64,000 bases of DNA, taken from positions 1,977,501 through 2,041,500 of the forward strand of contig NZ_JQNB01000001.1 in NCBI RefSeq assembly GCF_000745005.1, written 5' to 3'. This document shows positions 54,054 through 63,962 of this stretch, one piece after another. The notes beneath the pieces were generated by a model. That model saw only the letters and a program-made list of their open reading frames with translations. It made no database searches and had not been told where the DNA came from. Position 1 is the stretch's first letter. Each line of letters starts with the position of its first letter. This DNA comes from Luteibacter sp. 9135 (GTDB taxonomy: Bacteria > Pseudomonadota > Gammaproteobacteria > Xanthomonadales > Rhodanobacteraceae). The translations under genes and the position numbers were made by a program.

Positions 54054-55907
54054 ATGGCCCGCCGCTTCCGTATCACCCGTTCGCTGCGCCTTCGCGCCGC
54101 CCTGGTCGCCATCGCGGCGCTGTTCCTCATCGCCATCGCGATCAGTGCGTTGTCGCTGCGCACCGCGCGCGTCGACCTCACGTCCGATCGCATCTACACG
54201 CTGACGCCGGGCACGTTGCAGATCGTCGATGCGCTGACCAAACCGTTGACCGTCACCCTGTATTTTTCCGACCACGCCACGCGCGACCTGCCGCAGCTTC
54301 GCAGCTACGAGCAGCGGGTGCAGGAGATGCTGCGCGAGATCGCCGTGCGTGCGCACGGTCGCGTGCGCTTCCGGGTGATCGACCCGGTGCCGTATTCCGA
54401 CGACGAGGATGCCGCCGAAGGCTATGGCCTCACGCCGGCCAGCGGCGGCAGCAACGGCGAGCGGGTGTTCTTCGGCCTGGTGGGCATGGACGGCTCCGGC
54501 GAGGTGGCACCCCAGGCCATTCCGTTCTTCGACCCCGCTCGCGAGGCGTTCGTCGAATACGACATCGCCAAGCTGCTCTACGAGCTGGGCATGCCGCGCA
54601 AGCCGCGGCTGGCCGTGGTCAGCTCCTTGCCGGTGGAAGGCAACCCGGTGATCGGTGAAGCCGCCTGGACGGTGTTCCGGCAGCTCGACCAGATCGCCGA
54701 AGTGACCACGCTGGACCCGGACGGCCTGACCCACATCGATCCGTCGATCGAGGTGCTGCTGCTGGTGCATCCCAAGCGATTGTCGGACGACGCGCAATAC
54801 GCGATCGACCAATACGTATTGCGTGGCGGCCACCTGGTGGTGTTTGTCGATCCGGACTCGGAAATGGACAGTGCGCCGCTGATCGACTCGCACGGCATCG
54901 TGGACGATCACGACTCCGACCTGCATCGCCTGTTCGCCGCGTGGGGAGTGGTGTACGACCCGAGCCAGGTGGTCCTGGACCGCTCGCAGGCGCTGACCAT
55001 CGACCTCAACGGCAACAGCATCGGGCACCCGGCGATGCTCGGCCTGGGTGCGCAGGACCTCAACCACGACGATGTGGTGACAGCCAGCCTGCAGCGGGTG
55101 AATTTCTCGACCGCCGGCCACTTCGAACTGGCCCAGGAGACGAAGGCGCGGCTGGTGCCGCTGGTGCAGTCTTCCGACGAAGCCACGGTGGTGCCCGCCC
55201 AGCGGGTGCGCGACTCGGCCAACGATCCGTCCAGCCTGATGGAGAACTACGAGCCGACCCACGATCGTTACGTGCTGGCGGCTCGGCTGCGCGACACGTT
55301 CCACTCCGCGTTCCCCGAGCGCGCGGGCAAGGGCCACCTCGCCCAGGCGGGAGGCCCGGGCGAGATCGTGCTGGTGGCCGACACCGACCTGCTCTCCGAT
55401 CGCCTATGGATCGATGTGCAGCCCCTGCTGGGCCAGCAGCAGCTCACGCCGTTCGCCAACAACGGCGATTTCGTCTCCAACATCGTCGACAACCTCAGCG
55501 GATCCACGGCGCTGTTGTCGATCCGCGGCAGGGTCAATGCGCAGCGTCCGTTCACGCGTGTGCGCGCCCTGCAGGCCGCCGCCGATCGCAAGTTCCTGAC
55601 CAAGAAACGCGAACTGGAAAACGAGCTCTACGAAACCCAGCGCCGCCTGGCCGAACTGCAACCGGCCAAGGGCGCCACGGGCGGCACGGCCACGGCCGAG
55701 CAGCGCCGCGAGGTGGAGCAGTACCTACAGCGCAAGCTGGCCATCGGCAAGGAACTGCGTGACGTGCAGCACCAGCTCAACGCCGAGATCGACGCGCTGG
55801 GGCTGCGCCTGAAGTTCATCAACATCGTGCTGGTACCCGGCCTGGTCGCGCTGATCGGGCTGATCTACGGCTGGCGGCGCACGCGCCGTGCCCGCCGCGC
55901 GACCTGA
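54054..55907 (+). CDS. GldG-like auxiliary ABC protein
   Basis: 617 residues. N-terminal membrane helix (about 12-35), a large extracytoplasmic region with VDLTSDRIYTLTPGTLQIVD, the GldG/DUF4350-type GATase-like fold and LLLVHPKRLSDDAQYAIDQY, a coiled coil (about 512-590, KKRELENELYETQRRLAEL), and a second membrane helix near the C-terminus (VLVPGLVALIGLIYGW). Works with the two preceding genes, one base from the permease stop. Cargo unknown. Confidence 0.85.
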   Translation: MARRFRITRSLRLRAALVAIAALFLIAIAISALSLRTARVDLTSDRIYTLTPGTLQIVDALTKPLTVTLYFSDHATRDLPQLRSYEQRVQEMLREIAVRAHGRVRFRVIDPVPYSDDEDAAEGYGLTPASGGSNGERVFFGLVGMDGSGEVAPQAIPFFDPAREAFVEYDIAKLLYELGMPRKPRLAVVSSLPVEGNPVIGEAAWTVFRQLDQIAEVTTLDPDGLTHIDPSIEVLLLVHPKRLSDDAQYAIDQYVLRGGHLVVFVDPDSEMDSAPLIDSHGIVDDHDSDLHRLFAAWGVVYDPSQVVLDRSQALTIDLNGNSIGHPAMLGLGAQDLNHDDVVTASLQRVNFSTAGHFELAQETKARLVPLVQSSDEATVVPAQRVRDSANDPSSLMENYEPTHDRYVLAARLRDTFHSAFPERAGKGHLAQAGGPGEIVLVADTDLLSDRLWIDVQPLLGQQQLTPFANNGDFVSNIVDNLSGSTALLSIRGRVNAQRPFTRVRALQAAADRKFLTKKRELENELYETQRRLAELQPAKGATGGTATAEQRREVEQYLQRKLAIGKELRDVQHQLNAEIDALGLRLKFINIVLVPGLVALIGLIYGWRRTRRARRAT

Positions 55908-55909
55908 CG

Positions 55910-56761
55910 GTGGCCGGCACGATCCTGAAGTGGGTGGTGCCCTGGGAGTTTTCCTGGGTGTTCCTGATCGTCTTCGTCGGCACGGCGCTTGCCTATGCGC
56001 GCGGTTGCCGGTGCCTGCGGGTGCCGCTGGCGCGCCGGGCCGCGTTCTGGGCCGGCATGGCGATGATCTATCTGTCGCTGCACACCTATTTCGATTATTT
56101 CGCGGAGCACGAGTTCTTCATGCACCGCATCCAGCAGGTGCTGCTGCACCACCTGGCGCCGTTGCTGGTCATCGCGTCCTATCCGGGGACGATCCTTCGT
56201 GCCGGTTTGCCGCTGGCGTGGCGTGTTCGCCTGCGTCGCGCGCAAGGCGGCGTGGTCTGGCGCGCGCTGGGCGCAGTACTGCTGCAGCCCGCGGTCGTGA
56301 CCCTTGGCTTCGTCGCGTTGATCCTGGTCTGGCTGGTGCCCGACCTGCAGACGCTGGCCATGCTGGACTGGCGGATCTACCGCGCCATGAACTGGTCGAT
56401 GGTGGTGTCGGGGCTGGCGTACTGGTGGCTGGTGCTGGACCACCGCCCGAAGCCGCCCGGGCGGATGTCGCCGGGCTGGCGGGTGCTGTCGCCGGGCATC
56501 ACCATGACGCCGCAGATCGTCGCCGGCGCCATCGTCACCTTCTCGAAAACCGACCTCTATCCCATCTTCGAGATATGCGGGCGCGCGTTCACGCTCAACG
56601 TGCTGACCGGGCAGCTGATCGGTGGTGTCATCATGTGGGTGCCCGCGGCCATGATCGAATCCGCGGGCGGCCTGCTGGCCTTGCGCCAGTGGCTGCGGCT
56701 GTCACGCAACGGGCGCCTGCCACGCAGGGCGCCCGTGCGCCGTGCCAGGGTGGCTCAGTAG
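55910..56761 (+). CDS. CtaG-like (caa3 type) cytochrome c oxidase assembly protein
   Basis: 283 residues, about seven membrane helices, GTG start two bases after the GldG-like stop. Seen: LSLHTYFDYFAEHEFFMHRIQQVLLHHLAPLLVI (read in pieces; the His-rich EHEFFMHRIQ and HHLAP are the family marks) and SPGITMTPQIVAGAIV. Family members assist copper-site assembly in caa3 oxidase. No oxidase subunit gene lies in the window, so the link is by family alone. Confidence 0.82.
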   Translation: MAGTILKWVVPWEFSWVFLIVFVGTALAYARGCRCLRVPLARRAAFWAGMAMIYLSLHTYFDYFAEHEFFMHRIQQVLLHHLAPLLVIASYPGTILRAGLPLAWRVRLRRAQGGVVWRALGAVLLQPAVVTLGFVALILVWLVPDLQTLAMLDWRIYRAMNWSMVVSGLAYWWLVLDHRPKPPGRMSPGWRVLSPGITMTPQIVAGAIVTFSKTDLYPIFEICGRAFTLNVLTGQLIGGVIMWVPAAMIESAGGLLALRQWLRLSRNGRLPRRAPVRRARVAQ

Positions 56762-57528
56762 ACTTTCGGCACCCTCTCCGCCTTGTCGGTGACCTTGTCC
56801 TTCTTCGGCTTGCCCTTCAGCGGCGGCAGGTGCACCTCCTCGCTGGGTACCTGCTTGTCGGGCACCTGGTCGAGCAGGTGGCGGATCAGATCCAGCCGCC
56901 CGGTCTTCTGGTCGTTGTAATCGGCCACGAACCACGGCGCATCGGCGGTGTGCGTGCGCTTGATCATGGTGTCGCGCAGGTCGCCCATCCGGGCGTACTT
57001 GTCGCGGCCTTCGAGATCCACCGGCGAGAGCTTCCAGCGCTTCAGCGGATCCTGCGCGCGCTCGGCGAAGCGTTCCTCCTGTTCTTCCTGGTCGACCGCC
57101 AGCCAGTACTTGAGCAGGATGATGCCGTCGTCGGTCAGCAGTTTCTCGAACGTCGGGCAGGCCTTCATGAAGGCGTCGTACTGGTCTTCTGTGCAAAAAC
57201 CCATGGCGGGTTCGACCACGGCGCGGTTGTACCAGCTGCGGTCGAACAGCACGAGTTCGCCGGCCGCGGGCAGGTGTTCCACGTAGCGCTGGAAGTACCA
57301 CTGGGTCTGCTCGTCCTGCGACGGCTTGCCGAGCGCCACGACGCGGGCGGCGCGGGTATCGAGCTTGTCGGTGATGGCCTTGATGGTGCCGCCCTTGCCG
57401 GCGGCATCGCGCCCTTCGAACAGCACGACCATGCGCTTGCCGCTACGGCGCAGCCAGCGGGTGAGGCCGACCAGTTCGACCTGCAGCGCTTCGAGGTCGT
57501 GTTCGTAGGCTTTCTTCTTCTTGCCCAT
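56755..57528 (-). CDS. ppk2: PPK2 family polyphosphate kinase
   Basis: 257 residues. Walker A EGRDAAGKGGTIK, lid and motif B LFDRSWYNRAVVEP, and KYWLAVDQEEQEERF. Uses polyphosphate to phosphorylate nucleoside di- or monophosphates (or the reverse); the class cannot be read with confidence. Basic N-terminus MGKKKKAYEHDLEALQVEL. The last seven bases overlap the convergent CtaG gene. Confidence 0.9.
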   Translation of the reverse strand: MGKKKKAYEHDLEALQVELVGLTRWLRRSGKRMVVLFEGRDAAGKGGTIKAITDKLDTRAARVVALGKPSQDEQTQWYFQRYVEHLPAAGELVLFDRSWYNRAVVEPAMGFCTEDQYDAFMKACPTFEKLLTDDGIILLKYWLAVDQEEQEERFAERAQDPLKRWKLSPVDLEGRDKYARMGDLRDTMIKRTHTADAPWFVADYNDQKTGRLDLIRHLLDQVPDKQVPSEEVHLPPLKGKPKKDKVTDKAERVPKVY

Positions 57529-57606
57529 CGTTAGCTTCCATCGGGGGTCGGGAAGCCGATTGTGCGGCACGCCATGTCGCCGCGGCGTGCCCGCAGGGCA
57601 GGGCGG

Positions 57607-58686
57607 TTACGCCGCCGTCAGGCTTTGCAGCTCGTCCGCCTGGGCTTCGCGGGTCAGCGTGTCGATCAGTTCGTCCATGTCGCCCTGCATCACCTCGGTG
57701 AGGCGGTAGAGCGTCAGGTTGACGCGATGGTCAGTGATCCGCCCCTGCGGGAAGTTGTAGGTGCGGATGCGCTGGCTGCGGTCGCCGGAGCCGACCTGCA
57801 GGCGTCGCGATTCGGCCTGGGCAGCGCTTTGCTTGCTGCGCTCGGCGTCCAGCAGACGTGCCTTGAGCAGGCTCATGGCGCGGGCGCGGTTCTTGTGCTG
57901 GCTGCGTTCGTCCTGGCATTCCACCACGGTACCGGTGGGGAGGTGGGTGATGCGGATAGCCGAGTCGGTCTTGTTGACGTGCTGGCCGCCGGCGCCGGAT
58001 GCGCGGAAGGTGTCGACCTTGAGGTCGCCGTCGCGGATGTCGATCTCGGCGATGTCGTCCTGTTCGGGAAGGATGGCCACGGTAGCTGCGGAGGTATGGA
58101 TGCGGCCCTGCGATTCGGTTTCCGGCACGCGCTGCACGCGGTGGGTGCCGGATTCGAACTTCAGTTTCGAATAGGCTCCACGGCCCTCGATGCGCGCCAC
58201 CACTTCCTTGTAGCCGCCATGCTCGCCCTCGTTCGCGTTGAGTATCTCGACATGCCAGCGCTGCCGCTCCGCGTAGCGGGCGTACATGCGGAAGAGGTCG
58301 CCGGCGAAGATCGCCGCCTCGTCGCCGCCGGTGCCGGCCCGCACTTCGAGGAACAGGTTGCCTTCGTCGCGCGGGTCCTTCGGCAGCAGCAGGATCTGCA
58401 ACTCGCCGTCCAGGTCCTCCAGGCGCGCCTGGATGCGTGCCACGTCGTCCACCGCCATGTCGCGCATTTCGGGATCGTCGAGCATGGCCCGTGTCTCGGC
58501 CAGCTCTCGCTCCGCCTCGTCGTGCTCGCGCAGGGAGGCGGCCACGGGCTCCAGCTGGGCGTATTCACGCGAAAGATCGCGGAAGCGCTGGTTGTCGGCG
58601 AGCGCGTCCGGCTGGGCGAGCAGGCGGCCGACCTCCTCGTGGCGTTCGGCGAGGGCTTCGAGCTTGCGACGGATGGAAGGGGTCAT
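57607..58686 (-). CDS. prfA: Peptide chain release factor 1
   Basis: 359 residues (E. coli 360). Reads UAA and UAG stop codons and releases the nascent chain. Seen: GGQ motif in [16 protein letters not shown], and the codon-recognition tripeptide PET in [14 protein letters not shown] (the P-x-T position of RF1). Thirty-four bases after hemA, the standard hemA-prfA order. Confidence 0.97.
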   Translation of the reverse strand: MTPSIRRKLEALAERHEEVGRLLAQPDALADNQRFRDLSREYAQLEPVAASLREHDEAERELAETRAMLDDPEMRDMAVDDVARIQARLEDLDGELQILLLPKDPRDEGNLFLEVRAGTGGDEAAIFAGDLFRMYARYAERQRWHVEILNANEGEHGGYKEVVARIEGRGAYSKLKFESGTHRVQRVPETESQGRIHTSAATVAILPEQDDIAEIDIRDGDLKVDTFRASGAGGQHVNKTDSAIRITHLPTGTVVECQDERSQHKNRARAMSLLKARLLDAERSKQSAAQAESRRLQVGSGDRSQRIRTYNFPQGRITDHRVNLTLYRLTEVMQGDMDELIDTLTREAQADELQSLTAA

Positions 58687-58720
58687 CGACGGTACGACGT
58701 GGGGCGAGGGCAATCACGCA

Positions 58721-59992
58721 TCATGCGGAAACGTCGTCGTCCGGGTCCAGTCCGTAGAGACGGCCGGCGGCGTGCAGCAGGTCCATGTCGCCGGACAGGG
58801 CGGCGTCACGCAGCCGCGCGCTGGGCGCATGTAGCAGCTTGTTGGTCAGCGTGTTGGCCAGGAAGGCCAGGGCTTCGTCCGCGGAGCGGCCCCTGGCCAG
58901 CATGGCCTGGGCCTTCGCCAGCACTTCGTCGCGCTGGGCCTCGGCGGCCATGCGCATGTCCACCGCCGGGTTGCGCAGGGTGAGGGCACGGCGCCAGGAC
59001 ATGTAGCGCTCCACCTGGAGGTCGATGATGGCGTCGGCCTCGCGTGCCGCCATTTCCCGGGAGCGGCGGTTTTCGTCGATGACCTGCTTGAGGTCGTCGA
59101 TGCCGTAAAGGTACACGTCGTCCAGCTGGGCCACTTCCGCCTCGATATCGCGTGGCACGGCGATATCCACCATGAACATCGGCCGGCGTCGGCGGGCGAC
59201 GATCGCGTCGGCCACCATCGAGCGGGTGACCACCGGCTGCCGCGAGGCCGTGGAGCTGATGACGATGTCCGCCTCGGCGAGATGGCGGGGCAGGTCGGCG
59301 AGGGAAATGGCGTAACCGCCATAGCGGCTGGCCAGTTCCTGGGCGTTTTCCGGGGTGCGGTTGGCCACGATCAGTCGGCGCACCTTCTTGTCGGTGAGGT
59401 GGCGGGCGGCCAGTTCGATCGTCTCTCCGGCGCCGATCAGCAGCACGCAGGCCTGGCGCAGGTCGGTGAACACCTGTTCGGCCAGGCGCACCGCCGTGTA
59501 GGCGACCGATACCGTGTGCGCGCCGATGCGGGTATCGGTGCGGACGCGCTTGGCCACGGCGAAGGTGTGCTGCAGCAGCCGCTCCATGGGCGCGCGCAGC
59601 GACTGCGCGGAGCGGGCCTGCTGGTAGGCGTCCTTCACCTGGCCGAGGATCTGCGGCTCGCCCAGCACCATGGAGTCCAGCCCTGTGGCCACGCGGAACA
59701 TGTGGCGGACGGCTTCGTGCTCGTCGTGGCGGTAGAGGAACTCGTCCAGCCGCTGCGGGGTCATACGGTGTTGCCGGGACAGCCACAGGCCCGGCGCGCC
59801 CTCGAAGCCCTCTGCCACGCTGCAATAAAGCTCGGTGCGGTTGCAGGTGGAGAGGATCATCGCCTCCTCCACCCCCGGTTGCCGGACGAGTTCGTCCAGC
59901 GCCTCCGGGGCCGCCGCGGCGTCGAATGCCACCTGCTCGCGCAGGCTGACCGGCGCGGTGAGGTGATTGAGCCCGAGGGCGATGAGTGGCAT
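58721..59992 (-). CDS. hemA: Glutamyl-tRNA reductase
   Basis: 423 residues. Reduces glutamyl-tRNA to glutamate-1-semialdehyde, the first step of C5 haem synthesis. Seen: GLNHLTAPVSLREQ, catalytic Cys in STCNRTELYC, NADPH domain LLIGAGETIELAARHL and the C-terminal dimerisation helix. Haem regulates it by proteolysis in other bacteria. Divergent from the TPR lipoprotein and lolB run. Confidence 0.96.
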   Translation of the reverse strand: MPLIALGLNHLTAPVSLREQVAFDAAAAPEALDELVRQPGVEEAMILSTCNRTELYCSVAEGFEGAPGLWLSRQHRMTPQRLDEFLYRHDEHEAVRHMFRVATGLDSMVLGEPQILGQVKDAYQQARSAQSLRAPMERLLQHTFAVAKRVRTDTRIGAHTVSVAYTAVRLAEQVFTDLRQACVLLIGAGETIELAARHLTDKKVRRLIVANRTPENAQELASRYGGYAISLADLPRHLAEADIVISSTASRQPVVTRSMVADAIVARRRRPMFMVDIAVPRDIEAEVAQLDDVYLYGIDDLKQVIDENRRSREMAAREADAIIDLQVERYMSWRRALTLRNPAVDMRMAAEAQRDEVLAKAQAMLARGRSADEALAFLANTLTNKLLHAPSARLRDAALSGDMDLLHAAGRLYGLDPDDDVSA

Positions 59993-60100
59993 GACGGGCT
60001 GCGGTCGGCTTCGGTGGCGTCGGCTAAGCTAAGGGCGCATTGTGCGCTCACAAGGGCCGGGCTTCATGCATCGGCGTGTAGGACGAATTCGGAGAGTAGT

Positions 60101-61852
60101 GTGCTGAGCGGTCGGTCCAAGTTCAAGCGAGTGCGGCATTTTGTGGCCCTGGGCACCCTCGCGGTGCTCGCCGGCTGTGCCACGACGCCCCCCGGCCCGG
60201 CCACCGCGCCCAGGGCCGTGCGTACGGGCGCGCAGCCGCTGGACCGGATGCAGGTGGCCATCGTGCCGCCGGAGCGCGACCTCCAGGCCCAGCTGATGGC
60301 GGGCGACTTCGCCCTGGCCGCCAACGATCTGAAGGCCGCCTCCGATGCCTATGGCCGCGCGGCCCCGCTCACCGACGACCCCCGCGTGGCCGCGCGCGCC
60401 ACGGAACTGGCCCTGGCCGTGCACGACCAGGACGCCGCGGCGCGGGGCCTGGCGCGCTGGGCCCGCCTGGGTGCCGGGCCGCTGGAGCTGGCCGAGACCC
60501 GCGCACGCATGGCGCTGGACCGCGGCGACACGGCCGAGGCCCAGCGCCAGTTGGAAATCATGGCGGGCACGGGCAGTCCCGAGGCCTGGCGCGAGATCGG
60601 TCGCACCCTGGCCTCCGGCCGCGATGCCGCGCAGGCCGGGCAGTTGCTCGAGCGCGTGGCCACGCCGCAGCGCCTGCCCAACGATTCCGCCGTCTGGCTG
60701 GCCATGGCCGAACTGGGCGAGACCCTCGGCCGGCACGACTACGCCAAGGCCATCGGCGACGGCGCGCAGGCGCGTTTCCACGACGGGGTGACCTACGGCT
60801 GGGCGGCGCAGCAGCACTTCCGCGCCGGCGACAAGGCGGGGGCGAAGGCCCTGTTCGCGAAGGCCGTGGCAAAGGATCCGGCTAACACGCGGCTTCGCCT
60901 GGCCTATGCCACGGTGCTGGCGCAGGGCGGCGACGAAAAAGGCGCCGCACGGGTGCTGGCCGGCGGCACGCAGGATGTCGATACCTACATGATGCGGATG
61001 ACCCTGGCCGCGCGTGCCCAGGACAAGAAGGCCGTGGCCGGGCTTTACGCGGAGATCCGCCGGCAGTCCGACGACGTGCAGGCAGCGAATGCGTTCACGC
61101 TGGGCCAGTTGGCCGAGTTGCTGGGACAGCAGGAAGACGCCCTCGACTGGTACGCCGCGGTCGGCGACGACGACCCGCGCATCTTCGACGCCTCCGTGCG
61201 CAGCGCGGTCATCCTCCATCTGCAAGGCAAGGACGACGATGCCCACGAGATCGTCGGCAGCCTGCAGACCCAATACGCCGACCGCCCCGACGCCCTGCGC
61301 AAGGCCTTCGCGCTGGACGGCGAGCTGTACATGGATGCCCGGCGCTACGCCGCCGCCGTGGATGCCTACGACAAGGCGTTGCGGGTGAAGCCGGACGATC
61401 CGGACATGCTCTACGCCCGCGGACTGGCCAATGCCGAAGCCGGGAAGGTGGACCAGGCGGTGGCCGATTTCCGCCAGGTGCTCACCCTTAAGCCGGGCGA
61501 CGTGGAGGCGAGCAACGCATTGGGATACACGTTGGCCGACAACGGTCGCGACCTTCCCGAGGCCCAGGCCCTGCTGCAGGTGGCGCGAGCCGCGCGCCCG
61601 GACGATCCCTCCGTGGCCGATTCCTGGGGCTGGCTGCAGTTCCGGCAAGGTCGCCTGGACCAGGCCGAAACCACGCTGCGCGGAGCCTGGGCCCGGCATA
61701 AGGACGGCGACGTCGGCCTGCACCTGGCCGAAGTGCTGTGGGCACGGGGTGCGCACGACGAAGCGCGCAAGCTGCTGGACGAGGTGCGTCGCATCGACCC
61801 GAAAAACGCCGCGCTGCCACGGGCCGAGCAGAAGCTGCGCCCGCAGGGGTAG
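60101..61852 (+). CDS. TPR repeat lipoprotein
   Basis: 583 residues. GTG start with GGAG six bases upstream; lipobox LAGC (Cys26) after a basic N-terminus, so a lipoprotein. About ten TPR-like repeats from residue 70 to 580, for example DALRKAFALDGELYMDARRY then AAVDAYDKALRVKPDDPDML. Role unknown; in related genomes such a gene sits between hemA and lolB-ispE, hinting at outer-membrane lipoprotein handling. Confidence 0.85.
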   Translation: MLSGRSKFKRVRHFVALGTLAVLAGCATTPPGPATAPRAVRTGAQPLDRMQVAIVPPERDLQAQLMAGDFALAANDLKAASDAYGRAAPLTDDPRVAARATELALAVHDQDAAARGLARWARLGAGPLELAETRARMALDRGDTAEAQRQLEIMAGTGSPEAWREIGRTLASGRDAAQAGQLLERVATPQRLPNDSAVWLAMAELGETLGRHDYAKAIGDGAQARFHDGVTYGWAAQQHFRAGDKAGAKALFAKAVAKDPANTRLRLAYATVLAQGGDEKGAARVLAGGTQDVDTYMMRMTLAARAQDKKAVAGLYAEIRRQSDDVQAANAFTLGQLAELLGQQEDALDWYAAVGDDDPRIFDASVRSAVILHLQGKDDDAHEIVGSLQTQYADRPDALRKAFALDGELYMDARRYAAAVDAYDKALRVKPDDPDMLYARGLANAEAGKVDQAVADFRQVLTLKPGDVEASNALGYTLADNGRDLPEAQALLQVARAARPDDPSVADSWGWLQFRQGRLDQAETTLRGAWARHKDGDVGLHLAEVLWARGAHDEARKLLDEVRRIDPKNAALPRAEQKLRPQG

Positions 61853-61917
61853 GGCGCCTGCCGGCGGCCTTCGCCGGGCGCCATCGCCTCGTCTTCCCTC
61901 CCTCGCCGGATCGATCC

Positions 61918-62532
61918 ATGCACCGTGTCGTCAGAACCTCCCTCGTTTCCCTCGCGCTGCTGCTTTCCGCCTGCGCGACCACCCATGCGCCGGTCCGCCA
62001 ACCGGGCGATGCCGCCACGCTGGGCCGGCAGGCGCAGCGTGAGCGCGACCTGGCCGATACCGATCACTGGACGTTGCAGGGCAAGCTGTCCGTCTCGGAC
62101 GGTAAGGACAGCAACTCCGGCACCCTTACCTGGCGACAGGACGGCGACCGCTACGAGTTCACCGTGCGCGGGCCGATCACGGGTCGCACCTTCCGCCTCA
62201 CCGGCGGCCCCGACGGTGCCGACCTGGAAGGCCTGGACGGTGGCACCCGGCACGGCACCGATGCCGAATCGCTCATGGCCGCGACCGTCGGCTGGCAGAT
62301 TCCCCTGCGTGAACTGAAGCGGTGGGCACTGGGCCTGCGTGCCGACACCGGCGCCGCGGACATCGCGTTCGGCGGGGATGGCCTGCCGTCCCGCCTGGTC
62401 CAGGACGGCTGGACGGTCGACTACAAGGCCTGGGACACGACGCGCCAGCCGGCCATGCCGTTGCGCGTGTTCGCCGAGAAAGCGCCCTACAAGGTGCGCC
62501 TGGCGATCGAGGACTGGTCGTTCGCGAAGTAG
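61918..62532 (+). CDS. lolB: LolB, outer-membrane lipoprotein insertion factor
   Basis: 204 residues. Lipobox LLLSAC (Cys19). Receives lipoproteins from LolA and inserts them into the outer membrane. Seen: WTLQGKLSVSDG, LTWRQDGDRYEFTVRGPI (protruding hydrophobic loop region is Arg-Gly-Pro here), and GWQIPLRELKRWALGLRAD. Located before ispE, its usual neighbour. Confidence 0.9.
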   Translation: MHRVVRTSLVSLALLLSACATTHAPVRQPGDAATLGRQAQRERDLADTDHWTLQGKLSVSDGKDSNSGTLTWRQDGDRYEFTVRGPITGRTFRLTGGPDGADLEGLDGGTRHGTDAESLMAATVGWQIPLRELKRWALGLRADTGAADIAFGGDGLPSRLVQDGWTVDYKAWDTTRQPAMPLRVFAEKAPYKVRLAIEDWSFAK

Positions 62533-62573
62533 GCGCCCGCTATACTCCGCGCCTTTCGCACCACGGCCCCGCG

Positions 62574-63962
62574 ATGAACTTCGATATATCTCCCGCCGTC
62601 GCGGACCATGCCGACCGTCTTTGCCAGATCGAACGCGCCGCGGTGCAGCTGTTCCGCGGGCATCCGGCCTGGCCGTCATATTCGGCGATGATGCTGCCGC
62701 GCGAGATCGTCCACGAGCTGATCGCACGCGGTCGGGCGTGGGTGGCGACGGTGGACGAGGAAGTGGTCGGGTTCGTCTGCCTCGACACCGACGGCACCCC
62801 GGACGCGATCGGCATCGCCGAGATCGATGTGCTGCCGGCGTTCGGTGGCCGGGGCATCGGCGCCGCACTGCTCGAGTACGCCTGCGCCTGGGCGCGCGAA
62901 GCGGGGTTCCGTCGGGTAGACCTGGGGACGCTGTCGGATGTGCCATGGAACGCGCCGTTCTATGCGAAGCACGGCTTCACCGTGGTCGACAAGCATGCTC
63001 CCGGCTTTGCCCGGGCGCTGGCGCGGGACCGTGAAAACGGCTTCCCCGACCACCTGCGGGTCTTCATGAGCCGTGAACTGGCGCCGCTGGGGCCCACCGA
63101 CTGGACCCGCTGGCCGGCGCCGGCCAAGCTCAACCTGTTCCTGCGCATCGTGGGCCGCCTGGACAATGGCTACCACGCCTTGCAGACGGTGTTCCGCCTG
63201 CTCGACTGGGGCGACGAGGTGCGCCTGCGCGTGCGGGCCGACGGTCTCGTCACCCGTCCCGTCGCGGTGCCCGGTGTTCCCGAGGACAGCGACCTGACCG
63301 TGCGCGCCGCCCGCCTGCTGGCCGCGGAAACCGGCTGTCCGCTCGGTGCGGAGATCGCCATCGCCAAGCGGATTCCCATGGGCGGCGGCCTGGGCGGCGG
63401 CAGCTCGGATGCGGCCAGCGTGCTGGTCGGCCTGAACGCCTTGTGGGGCACGGGACTGGACGAGGACGCCCTGGCGACGCTGGGCTTGCGCCTGGGGGCC
63501 GATGTGCCGGTCTTCGTCCGCGGGCGGTCGGCCTGGGCCGAGGGCGTGGGCGAGCGACTGACGACCTTGCGCCTGCCGCGGCGTTGGTACGTGGTGGTCG
63601 ATCCGGGCGAACACGTGCCCACGGCCGCGCTGTTCGCCGCGCCCGAATTGACACGCCATGCCCCGCAAGCGACAATTTCGGCCTTTGTTTCCGGGGAAGT
63701 TGCGGAGAACGCCTTCGAACCCGTGGTTCGTGCGCGGCATCCGCGCGTGGCGGCGGCACTGGACTGGCTGGGCGGCTTCGGCAGCGCGCGGCTTTCCGGC
63801 AGCGGTGGCTGCGTGTTCCTGGAAACGAGAACGCACGAGGCGGCGCTTGCCGTCGCTTCACGCTGTCCCGCGGGCTTTACGGTCCACGTGGCGGCAGGCA
63901 TCGATCCCTCGCCGCTGCAACTCATGCGGCAACGGATCGACGCCGCTGGACACAGGTCGTAA
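62574..63962 (+). CDS. ispE: Fused GNAT acetyltransferase and IspE kinase frame
   Basis: 462 residues in one frame with no stop between two domains. Residues 1-164: GNAT, with IAEIDVLPAFGGRGIGAALL (acetyl-CoA loop R-G-I-G) and NAPFYAKHGFTVVDK. Residues 165-462: IspE, the 4-diphosphocytidyl-2-C-methyl-D-erythritol kinase of the MEP isoprenoid route, with WPAPAKLNLFLRI, ATP loop PMGGGLGGGSSDAAS and GSARLSGSGGCVF. An in-frame ATG at 63066 (residue 165) would give a 298-residue IspE, near the usual length, with only a poor ribosome site. TATACT lies 28 bp upstream of the first ATG. Whether one fused protein or two products is made cannot be told. Confidence 0.85.
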   Translation: MNFDISPAVADHADRLCQIERAAVQLFRGHPAWPSYSAMMLPREIVHELIARGRAWVATVDEEVVGFVCLDTDGTPDAIGIAEIDVLPAFGGRGIGAALLEYACAWAREAGFRRVDLGTLSDVPWNAPFYAKHGFTVVDKHAPGFARALARDRENGFPDHLRVFMSRELAPLGPTDWTRWPAPAKLNLFLRIVGRLDNGYHALQTVFRLLDWGDEVRLRVRADGLVTRPVAVPGVPEDSDLTVRAARLLAAETGCPLGAEIAIAKRIPMGGGLGGGSSDAASVLVGLNALWGTGLDEDALATLGLRLGADVPVFVRGRSAWAEGVGERLTTLRLPRRWYVVVDPGEHVPTAALFAAPELTRHAPQATISAFVSGEVAENAFEPVVRARHPRVAAALDWLGGFGSARLSGSGGCVFLETRTHEAALAVASRCPAGFTVHVAAGIDPSPLQLMRQRIDAAGHRS

